Source: Globobulimina sp.
Lineage: Eukaryota; Foraminifera; Rotaliida
Direction of reading: 5' to 3'
DNA: 6,175 bases
NCBI GenBank assembly: GCA_003354225.1
Contig: PIVH01000348.1
Coordinates: forward strand, 1-6,175
The notes under the pieces are model-generated. The model saw nothing but the letters and a program-made list of their open reading frames with translations. It was not told the DNA's origin and searched no databases. Position 1 is the stretch's first letter; every line of letters starts with the position of its first letter. A program made the position numbers and the translations under genes. Shown here piece by piece: positions 1 through 6,114 of this stretch.

Positions 1-141
1 TGAATCTGATAAATCGATGCCATTATATATTTAGTATACATTGAACTTGGATTATGCAGCAAAAATGTATATTTAGCAACGCTCGATCTAATTCTATATT
101 TAGCAACGCTCGATCTCCCGAAACGCATCGTGTTGTCTACA
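1..141 (+). promoter_or_regulatory. Leader and putative promoter region of gene 1
   Basis: This AT-rich stretch precedes the ATG at 142. It has TATA-like runs near 23-32 but no motif that fixes a transcription start. It contains a 27-nt-period duplication at 68-116 and three upstream ATGs, at 17, 54 and 65. The ATGs at 17 and 65 open very short frames that end at 34 and 76. The ATG at 54 opens a 40-codon frame that overlaps the start of gene 1. The frame of gene 1 itself stays open upstream from position 13, just after an in-frame TAA at 10-12, but holds no ATG before 142. An acceptor-like TTATGCAG ends at 59, so an upstream exon outside the window is possible. Whether this is 5' UTR, intron or promoter cannot be told from sequence. 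Confidence 0.45.
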
Positions 142-176
142 ATGTTGTGCTCAAAATTCAAAAGAGTTCCAATTAA
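54..176 (+). CDS. Possible upstream ORF overlapping the gene 1 start
   Basis: A 40-codon frame starts at ATG 54 and ends at TAA 174-176, in a different frame from gene 1. It passes across the gene 1 start codon at 142. The 27-nt duplication inside it gives the peptide two near-identical IFSNARS blocks. No family is recognised and the peptide has no obvious domain. If transcription begins upstream of 54, ribosomes starting here would terminate past the gene 1 ATG, which is the arrangement of an inhibitory overlapping uORF. If transcription begins downstream of 54 it is irrelevant. An untranslated chance frame is the most likely alternative. Confidence 0.18.
   Translation: MQQKCIFSNARSNSIFSNARSPETHRVVYNVVLKIQKSSN
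68..116 (+). repeat. Tandem duplication, 22-nt core, 27-nt period
   Basis: Two identical 22-nt copies beginning TATATTTAGCAACGC and ending TCGATCT lie at 68-89 and 95-116, separated by the five bases AATTC. The period of 27 nt is nine codons, so the duplication preserves every reading frame and keeps the gene 1 frame open. It ends 25 nt before the gene 1 ATG. It could be a recent replication-slippage duplication or a doubled regulatory site. Confidence 0.9.
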
Positions 177-1746
177 TACCAATAACAGTTTGAAATCCAT
201 TTGCTGCATAACAGCTATCGTCATATCATTCTCATACATTTGCTTCATACTGATAACAACTATCTACATTAATTATGCTGAAGAGGAAACAATACAAAAA
301 AATGGAGACGGACATGTCGATGCATTTGAACGCATTTTCCTCAACGACCAATGCAATCTCACCATATCCGAGATTTGGGCCAACATCAGCAATTTTGACG
401 TGTTCGAAAGGAATTCTCAATTGAACTTTGGTTCACTTGCAAAATTCCAACATGTTGCTGCTAAATTACGAAACGGTGTCTGTCTCAACGTCTTGACCCT
501 CGGCGGCAGCAACAGTGATAAACGGTGGCAGAATCGCAACAACAAGTTTTTGTGGATGGAATGGTTCCAGGTCTACCTCAACACGCAATATCCCTGCAAA
601 GGAAAGCACCAAGTCATCAATCGAGCTGCCTCCGCAACTGACTCTGAATGGTTTCTCAACCATTTTGAAGAAATTGTACTGGGGAAGCCATGGGAAAAAA
701 CAATTAACGGAGAGTACAACCATGGACCTAAGGAAAATGAGCACAATGTCAGCTTATGGGATATCGTTGTGGTTGAGTGGAGCACCAATGATGGAAATTA
801 TCCCGACGGAGTTTCTCCTGACCACAAAGTCGAGAGACAAATCGAATTAGTTTTTCGCAGCTTCAACGCTTTCCAACCTACGCCAAAGCCGCTGCTCTGG
901 GCCTTTGAATTTGGATTCAGTGGCTGGGGTCAGTGTAAATCGTGTTTCTGCTCCGCGCAGGCGATTCACCACAAATTGTTTACATACTACAACTATCCGA
1001 TGACAAGCCAGGCCCACTCGATGTACCACCATTATTTCGACGAATATCCAAACGCAACGTGTGCAGAGGGAATGAAAAAGCCAAAGCACTGGTATTGGGA
1101 TGACAGTCATGGCACTGCCATAATTCATCAACTCGGAGGGTATTTGCTGTCACGTCATTTTGATGATATGTATGGTGCCTATGACCATCGGAATGGTATA
1201 CAGTTAGCAAACCGCATACCGCAGCCTTGGTATGTCAAAGAAAACGAGCATGAGTCCATAATCAGCACAACTAAGAAAATGATCCGATTCGATAAAGCTG
1301 TGTTGCAGAGCCATAAAGCATTGACGACACATGGCTGGAGTCATAATTTCGAAACCAAGAAAAAGAAATTTGGACTCATTGCGAATGACTCATTTTCGAC
1401 GATTGAGTTTGATGTTATGGGAGACGACTTTGTCTTCGTTGAACATCTGGTCACGTACGAAAATATTGGAGACGCTCTCATTTGGTTTGATGGAAACTTG
1501 CAATGCGGGAAAGCAATCCTCAAACACAGAGCAAGAAGCATGGCGACAATGATGCAAAACGCAAACAATGAGCAAATATATCGGCTGCAAGGATTTGTTT
1601 CTGAACGGAAATCTGTTCCAAAAACTGCGAAATTTCAATTGAATGGTCGATTTGAGAAAATGAAGGTGTGCACAGTGCCTACGAATCACGGAAGCAAATT
1701 CAAAATGTTATCGTTTCAGACAAAGAATCATTTTTTTTCTCTTTGA
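142..1746 (+). CDS. Type II membrane protein with SGNH/GDSL-esterase-like domain
   Basis: The 534-residue product is a probable secretory-pathway protein. A short basic N-terminus (KFKR) is followed by one hydrophobic segment at about 18-43 that fits a signal anchor, leaving a large lumenal or extracellular part. That part has N-glycosylation sequons at N72, N81, N202, N304 and N415 and many cysteines. The SGNH blocks can be read in order: LTLGGSNS at 118-125 (candidate nucleophile S123), NRAAS at 160-164 (block II), VVVEWSTND at 209-217 (candidate oxyanion Asn N216) and WDDSHG at 319-324, a DxxH pair of D320 and H323. A C-terminal region at about 405-515 looks beta-rich and resembles the accessory sandwich following such domains. 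The usual GDS is replaced by GSN at the nucleophile. Substrate is unknown: an ester or O-acyl group on a glycan would suit the topology, but that is inference. ATG 142 is the first in-frame ATG, although the frame is open upstream without one. The ORF has no intron and looks less AT-rich than gene 2. Confidence 0.75.
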   Translation: MLCSKFKRVPINTNNSLKSICCITAIVISFSYICFILITTIYINYAEEETIQKNGDGHVDAFERIFLNDQCNLTISEIWANISNFDVFERNSQLNFGSLAKFQHVAAKLRNGVCLNVLTLGGSNSDKRWQNRNNKFLWMEWFQVYLNTQYPCKGKHQVINRAASATDSEWFLNHFEEIVLGKPWEKTINGEYNHGPKENEHNVSLWDIVVVEWSTNDGNYPDGVSPDHKVERQIELVFRSFNAFQPTPKPLLWAFEFGFSGWGQCKSCFCSAQAIHHKLFTYYNYPMTSQAHSMYHHYFDEYPNATCAEGMKKPKHWYWDDSHGTAIIHQLGGYLLSRHFDDMYGAYDHRNGIQLANRIPQPWYVKENEHESIISTTKKMIRFDKAVLQSHKALTTHGWSHNFETKKKKFGLIANDSFSTIEFDVMGDDFVFVEHLVTYENIGDALIWFDGNLQCGKAILKHRARSMATMMQNANNEQIYRLQGFVSERKSVPKTAKFQLNGRFEKMKVCTVPTNHGSKFKMLSFQTKNHFFSL

Positions 1747-1779
1747 ATTCCATTTTTTTTTCTTTTTTCTCTTTGAATT
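1729..1779 (+). repeat. Duplicated T-rich segment spanning the gene 1 stop codon
   Basis: The 17-nt block TTTTTTCTCTTTGAATT occurs at 1733-1749 and again at 1763-1779, each preceded by CA and a long T run. The first copy encodes the end of gene 1 and contains its TGA (1744-1746). The second lies in the 3' flank. This looks like slippage or duplication in a pyrimidine tract, which could also act as a 3' UTR element. Confidence 0.8.
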
Positions 1780-1998
1780 TCTATATTATTATGAGTTATT
1801 AAATGTGTTTATTTTAAATTTAATTATATAATCAATAATGTATGTTTCCATAAATAGTCGTTCATTTCCTGGCCTTTCTATTGAATGCTCTCGACACTAA
1901 CTCTCGACTCGTCTTCGGTTGACGTACATCTATTTTCTTTTTTTATTGTTGTAATGTTTTGCATCTTATCTAAGTAAGAAACATCCACTCCAGACATC
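1747..1998 (+). promoter_or_regulatory. Intergenic spacer: gene 1 3' flank and gene 2 leader
   Basis: The spacer starts T-rich, becomes AT-rich, and then carries a less AT-rich patch at about 1888-1927. In that patch CTCTCGAC occurs twice (1888-1895 and 1901-1908), followed by a CRE-like TGACGT at about 1920. No exact AATAAA is present for gene 1. An in-frame TAA shortly before 1999 limits the gene 2 start to the ATG there. Assigning the patch to the gene 2 promoter is inference. Confidence 0.35.
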
Positions 1999-3840
1999 AT
2001 GCGTCCACTTTGGTTTTACAATCTATTTGTATCATTTACCACATGTTTCGATTGGATTATAGATATTGTTGTATTGATTGAATTAGCAACCTGGGAAAAC
2101 GATGCACATTATATTTATTTTGCCATATCTCTTACAATCATCTTAATATCACGTATTGTTGCCCCTTTTTTTGCATTACGATATTACGATTACAAAGATA
2201 CAAATTGTAATAAAAAATGTGTCTCCATTTTGTTATCATTTTTTTTATCACCAATATTACAATTTTACCATACAACAATTGATGATAAAATATCGGATTC
2301 ATTGTTACATTGGAAACTATCAAAAGGCCAAGAATGGAGAAAAAACATTCATTTCACAACATTTCAAACCTATACAAACAAGACATTGCAACTAAACTCA
2401 ATCAATGCAGCACCGCACGGCTTATTGCAATCGTTACCAATGATGATTTTAATGCAAATTATTTTATTATTTGAAGAACTGGAATACGACGAAAACGAAT
2501 TTGTTTGGCTAAACTTCTTCATATCACTCGCAACATTAATGTCATTGACACCAATTTACTGCAATTCATTTTATTACTGGCAACTAAATGGCAGCGATCA
2601 TTATGACCTCTGGACATTTCTCTTTGTTCCATTCGCATTCTGCTGTGATTTATTATTTTTTCATTATATAATCTCGTTCTTAGTATTTTACGACGTCATT
2701 TTACCAGATATGTCGTTCTCGTTTGAAACAGAACCAAATTGGAAAATTATTCAATCTTTTTGGTTTTTCGTATTATTTTATGTTTTTATTGTGATTTCAA
2801 TTATTATTCTCGTTGTGTTTGCGTCCTTAATCATTTGGCTTATATATAACATAATATTTACAGATGATTTACAATGTAATATTGCATTATGTTTATATTT
2901 TTTTGTTGGTGTAATAGTCTGTATATTCATCGTACCTATTTTTATATTTATTATATGTTTCTGTTTAATATTTTTTAATATGATATGGTGGATAAAGTTG
3001 ACCCAAGTAATGGTACAAAAATGGCCGTTACCAAAAGTTGAATTGTGGCAGCAAATAATGTGTTGGTTGAAAAAATACCAAAATATCAACGATTTAAAAT
3101 TAAGATTATTATGCGTTAATTATCATATATTGGCGGATCGGAGAGATTTCATACAAAAGGAAGTTGATTTGTTTTCGGATAGTTATAGTTTCAAAAGGAT
3201 TCGTCGAGTCTGCAATGTTGAAAGTGATAAGTTTCCTTTATGGCATTTATTCGAATGGGGCGGCGTTATTATTGATAGAATTACGTTTGTTTTGTTAATA
3301 AGTTTAGGTCCGATCTATTTATTGACGCGACTCTGTTTGAGTGTGTTGCCGATCATTGGATTTTGTTTGAGTATGGAGCTCAATTATCATTTGTTTGAAC
3401 ATTCACTTGTTGCGATAAGCTTGATTTACATCATTTGCTTTACTGCCACAATAATGCTGTTACCAATGGTTGGATTTCATTTTTATGTTTTGTACCATAT
3501 TGCACCGGGTTTATATAATTTAGATTGCCATGGATTATTTTATTCATATTTACCAGCAAAAGATAAAATATGTGCCATCAGAATGTCATATAATAACGTA
3601 CTGGATAATGGTAACGTAAATTGGAATGTTTTGTTGGATAAATACTTTCAGAAACAACGAGTTGTAGAGGTTATTATTTTATATTTAGGTGGGTCATTAT
3701 TTGTTGATTATTCTGTGATTAATGTGCCTGGAGATTGTCAACCACTAACTCAACCACAGGATGATGGTAATCAGGAAACTCAACAGTTGAATGAAATGGA
3801 AAGGGAGCTCCATACAGTTACTCCGTGTTATGTTGACTAA
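1999..3840 (+). CDS. Polytopic membrane protein, N-terminal third XK/XKR-like
   Basis: The 613-residue product is an integral membrane protein with about ten hydrophobic segments, near residues 9-29, 37-60, 75-90, 139-158, 168-187, 204-232, 252-286, 293-328, 425-455 and 468-500. Resemblance to the XK family (XKR8-type lipid scramblases and relatives) rests on three features. The first is the FDWIIDIVVLIELATWEND stretch at 17-35, like the FDxxTD start of XK proteins. The second is the SPILQFYHT stretch at 84-92. The third is APHGLLQSLPMMILMQI at 138-154, which matches the family's acidic-LLESxPQLxLQ motif in spacing, although key Gln and acidic positions are altered. A soluble loop follows at about 335-415 and the C-terminus is hydrophilic (about 577-613). 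It is longer than typical XK proteins and the second half is not recognised. Localisation (plasma membrane or internal) is unknown, and scrambling activity is not shown by sequence. It is intronless, very AT-rich, and starts at the first ATG after an in-frame TAA. Confidence 0.7.
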   Translation: MRPLWFYNLFVSFTTCFDWIIDIVVLIELATWENDAHYIYFAISLTIILISRIVAPFFALRYYDYKDTNCNKKCVSILLSFFLSPILQFYHTTIDDKISDSLLHWKLSKGQEWRKNIHFTTFQTYTNKTLQLNSINAAPHGLLQSLPMMILMQIILLFEELEYDENEFVWLNFFISLATLMSLTPIYCNSFYYWQLNGSDHYDLWTFLFVPFAFCCDLLFFHYIISFLVFYDVILPDMSFSFETEPNWKIIQSFWFFVLFYVFIVISIIILVVFASLIIWLIYNIIFTDDLQCNIALCLYFFVGVIVCIFIVPIFIFIICFCLIFFNMIWWIKLTQVMVQKWPLPKVELWQQIMCWLKKYQNINDLKLRLLCVNYHILADRRDFIQKEVDLFSDSYSFKRIRRVCNVESDKFPLWHLFEWGGVIIDRITFVLLISLGPIYLLTRLCLSVLPIIGFCLSMELNYHLFEHSLVAISLIYIICFTATIMLLPMVGFHFYVLYHIAPGLYNLDCHGLFYSYLPAKDKICAIRMSYNNVLDNGNVNWNVLLDKYFQKQRVVEVIILYLGGSLFVDYSVINVPGDCQPLTQPQDDGNQETQQLNEMERELHTVTPCYVD

Positions 3841-3985
3841 GAAAACTCCGTAAATGTCATTGAACGTTGACCTACTTTTTTAATCAAGCAATCGATCACA
3901 ACACAGAGTCGGACGTTGATCCTGCAATTATTAATTCAATCTAAATTAGAAAAGCTGTTATGTTACAAACTCATTACCAGTCCAG
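3841..3985. other. Convergent intergenic spacer between genes 2 and 3
   Basis: This 145-bp stretch separates two converging stop codons. It must hold 3' UTR and polyadenylation signals for both genes, but no exact AATAAA is visible on either strand. GACGTTGA-like words near 3865 and 3913 are too short to interpret. Confidence 0.4.
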
Positions 3986-5017
3986 CTACCACTCATTAAC
4001 TTTCTTGGCAAATTCATAGCCACCAACCTTGCCACCGCCTCTTCGTTTACCTTTTTTCGATTTGGTCCTTCCAGCATTCCATATTTTACTCCTTCCATGT
4101 TTATGAAACAAGACTTTATTATTTAATTGATTTTGTACTCTCAGTCCTCTTTCCAAAAATAAGTCTTTTTTATCCTCAAACGCAGTCTGTTTGTTTTTCA
4201 TCATTCGCTGGAATTCGGCGTAATTTCTTTGACGTCGTTTGTTTGGCGCACCCAACGAAAACCGCAACCTTCTGTTAAACGCACCATTGTTGAATAACAA
4301 GCTTTTCTTCTTCCTTTCGGTGTTTGTCGCAGTCATTATTTCTTTCAGAAATTGCAAGTTATTTCGTGCCAACTTACTGATTCTTTCCTTGCTTTTTATC
4401 ATAGAGTGGTCCTTTCGGCTTCTATCAATCATGAAATTCTGTCGCATTAACTCGGAATTCATAAATGGACCTTCTTTCAAAGTGTTTTTCTTTTTGTTTT
4501 TGAATAATGTCCGAACATTATTGTTTTTAATGTATGCCAATGACGATTTTTTTGCATTCCTTCTTTTATCAAATCTACTGATTTTTGGTGAATCTGAATA
4601 TCTAAAAACTGTTTGTTGCCTCACATCTAAATATTCGACATCATCAGCTGATGGTTCCAGTGCTTTATGTTTGGAAGCATCCGGATCATAATCTGAGTCA
4701 TTTATGAATGAATTGACATCTTCATCTTTGGAGTTGTTTTCTATAGATTTGCTGACTTGTGATTTTCTGCTGCGATTGCGACGTTTCGTTGCCTTTTGAC
4801 GGATGATCTTTGGTGGCGATTGCAGTCGTTTAGCAGTCAGTTCCCTGCTTTTGTTTTTCCATTGATTGTGCTTAAAATGGGAGTCAATGTCGATGCTATC
4901 AAATTCTTCTTTGTATTTACGGACTGTTTCAGCCAGTTCATCAGCAATGCTACCTCCAAATAAAACAGACATGTTAAGTGCAAAGAAAAACTGTTGACTA
5001 GTTTTCGCTGATAGCAT
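3986..5017 (-). CDS. Uncharacterised basic, probably nuclear/nucleolar protein
   Basis: The 343-residue product was not recognised as any named family. It is strongly basic and low in complexity, with several candidate nuclear-localisation clusters at about 75-88 (KATKRRNRSRKSQ), 148-157, 173-178, 259-265 and 319-330 (KSKKGKRRGGGK). An acidic, serine-containing patch at about 94-131, including NDSDYDPD, looks like a casein-kinase-2 target. The C-terminus ends in a Gly/Lys-rich tail followed by YEFAKKVNEW. Alternating basic and acidic patches with a GK-rich tail are common in nucleolar and ribosome-assembly proteins, so that role is a guess from composition. No membrane segment is evident. Met16 (ATG at 4970-4972) is an alternative start: residues 1-15 contain a hydrophobic FFFAL and differ from what follows, and the context AACATGTCT looks better. 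It is intronless and converges on gene 2. Confidence 0.65.
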   Translation of the reverse strand: MLSAKTSQQFFFALNMSVLFGGSIADELAETVRKYKEEFDSIDIDSHFKHNQWKNKSRELTAKRLQSPPKIIRQKATKRRNRSRKSQVSKSIENNSKDEDVNSFINDSDYDPDASKHKALEPSADDVEYLDVRQQTVFRYSDSPKISRFDKRRNAKKSSLAYIKNNNVRTLFKNKKKNTLKEGPFMNSELMRQNFMIDRSRKDHSMIKSKERISKLARNNLQFLKEIMTATNTERKKKSLLFNNGAFNRRLRFSLGAPNKRRQRNYAEFQRMMKNKQTAFEDKKDLFLERGLRVQNQLNNKVLFHKHGRSKIWNAGRTKSKKGKRRGGGKVGGYEFAKKVNEW

Positions 5018-5127
5018 ATGTCAAAAACGTTTCAGAAATAATCTCAAAGCAGGGAGCCCTGTGCAAGGATAACAACTACAAACAAATTAACATTATCAAT
5101 ATGTCACAACATTTCAAAAAAAGTATA
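5018..5127 (-). promoter_or_regulatory. Short spacer between gene 4 and gene 3
   Basis: These 110 bp must contain the 3' end of gene 4 and the promoter and leader of gene 3, if the two are transcribed separately. No TATA box or polyadenylation hexamer is evident. The shortness leaves open a shared transcript, but nothing proves one. Confidence 0.3.
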
Positions 5128-5800
5128 TTAAATTATTCCCGCGGAATTCTCTTTGATTTCAGACTCATATCGAAGTGCACATCTTTCATAGCCATCAAGT
5201 AATTTTTTTTGCCAACCATCTGGTGTTAACGCTAACTTTTCAATTCCTTTTGGATTTGCCCATCTATCCTTTTCCAATTGATACTTATCCAACTCATCAA
5301 AGCCAAAATAAAAATATCCGGTATTTCTGTTAACATATAATTCAGAATTATTTAAACCAGATTCTGGCGATCTATACGTTAATGTTAATGAAGCCGGATC
5401 ATAAATTAAATTTGCTTTATCCGTCCTATCCAAACCGACTCTGTCTCCGTCCAATGACATGAAGTAATCTTTAAATTTGCCAGAAGTGACTTGGTATGAT
5501 ATGGTTCCATCATTGTTATCAATCTCACAAAATTGTGCTCGCGGTGTGCCACCACTGAAGTTTGTTTTTCTTAATCCTCCACCCTTTGCAATAGAAAAAT
5601 ATCCCACTTGTGTTCTTAACCAAAACCACGAAACTGAACTGCTGCTACTCGCCTATGCAATGCATATGCAATAAAATATCATTTAATTATATAGTAGTTA
5701 TAAGTGCATATACATTTAAATTAACTAATCGCCGCGAAGTTATATTGTACGATGTTGAATACAATATGTTAGAATGAAATGTGCGTCTCCACAGTGACAT
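5128..5800 (-). CDS. Two-exon gene: presequence-like leader plus beta-rich domain
   Basis: The main frame runs from a TAG at 5653-5655 to the stop at 5128-5130 without any ATG at its start; the first in-frame candidate is a GTG at 5607, implausible in a eukaryote. Joining exon 1 (5714-5800) to exon 2 (5128-5652) across a 61-nt intron removes the TAG, keeps frame at phase 0, and gives 203 residues. The ATG at 5800 is the first after an in-frame TAA. Exon 1 (29 residues, starting MSLWRRTFHS) has four Arg, one His and no Asp or Glu, as in mitochondrial presequences. Residues about 45-157 alternate short beta-like stretches with turns (FCEIDNNDGTISYQ at 70-83, DYFMSLDGDRVGLDR at 91-105, LTLTYRS at 118-124, YVNRNTGYFYFGFDEL at 135-150), which could be a beta-trefoil or fascin-like fold. 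The last about 45 residues are probably helical. Function is unknown and mitochondrial location is inferred. Confidence 0.6.
5653..5713 (-). other. Inferred 61-nt GT-AG spliceosomal intron in gene 4
   Basis: Read on the minus strand, the intron begins GTATAT at 5713 and ends TTGCATAG at 5653. It is AT-rich and contains ATAACTAC-like branch-site candidates. Splicing at these sites joins two phase-0 exons and removes the in-frame stop just upstream of exon 2. The other nearby AG acceptors (GAGTAG, CAGCAG, TTCAG) do not keep phase with exon 1. A second donor-like GTTAAT lies four codons earlier, also phase 0, but is a poorer consensus. This is inferred from sequence only. Confidence 0.55.
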
Positions 5801-5938
5801 GATTGCAATTTAACACTAGGTTTTTTTAATCAGTGATCTGTCAGTCGCTACACTATAATGACTATATACAAGTAATTCTATAGTAAACACAAAAATAAAA
5901 TAGAATTATAATATTTATAATAGATCGATATTCACAAT
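5801..5938 (-). promoter_or_regulatory. Putative promoter and leader of gene 4
   Basis: The region upstream of the gene 4 ATG is AT-rich. On the minus strand it has a TATA-like TATATAG at 5862-5868, about 60 nt before the ATG, and then a run of A residues nearer the start. Beyond this it merges into the foldback repeat. On the plus strand an AATAAA occurs at 5894-5899, but no plus-strand gene ends here. Confidence 0.35.
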
Positions 5939-6114
5939 TTGATAAACTCACTTTTGTTTGGTCTAAAAATTACAGGGTTTTCAAATGTTGGTTGGTTATG
6001 ACAAAGCTTTATCATGACTTTTTTTTCCTTATCATGACTTTTTTTTTCTTTGTCATGACAAACCAACATTTGAAAACTCTGAAAAATTAACACATAACAA
6101 AAGTAAGCTATCAA
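5939..6114. repeat. Long imperfect foldback (MITE-like or hairpin element)
   Basis: Two 57-nt arms, 5950-6006 and 6048-6104, are reverse complements at 47 of 57 positions with no gaps. The inner halves are best conserved and share CAAATGTTGGTT and ATGACAAAG. With a one-base gap the pairing extends outward to TTGATA at 5939-5944 and TATCAA at 6109-6114. The 41-nt centre (6007-6047) is filled by two tandem 20-nt units, each TTATCATGAC followed by a T run, at 6009-6028 and 6029-6048. No transposase or clear target-site duplication is visible. It could be a non-autonomous foldback transposon, a hairpin RNA precursor, or an inverted duplication. Confidence 0.8.

Noticed and set aside
130-141. Gene 1 start at GTG 130
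   Set aside because: The ATG four codons later is the natural eukaryotic start and keeps the signal anchor intact.
2778-3089. Minus-strand frame opposite the membrane-rich part of gene 2
   Set aside because: It is antisense to an AT-rich transmembrane coding stretch, and its Ile/Lys/Asn/Thr composition is what such a shadow would give.
4239-4691. 150-codon plus-strand frame with hydrophobic stretches, antisense to gene 3
   Set aside because: It lies wholly opposite gene 3. Lys- and Arg-rich coding on one strand naturally gives Phe/Leu/Ser-rich frames on the other, and there is no motif or independent support.
5128-5607. Gene 4 as a single exon starting at GTG 5607
   Set aside because: A GTG start is not expected in a eukaryotic nuclear gene, and the two-exon model gives an ATG, phase agreement and a sensible leader.
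5477-5674. Plus-strand frame opposite gene 4
   Set aside because: It is a shadow of the gene 4 coding strand, with no recognisable domain.
5670-5899. AATAAA words on the plus strand at 5670-5675 and 5894-5899
   Set aside because: No plus-strand gene ends nearby, and such hexamers are common by chance in AT-rich sequence.
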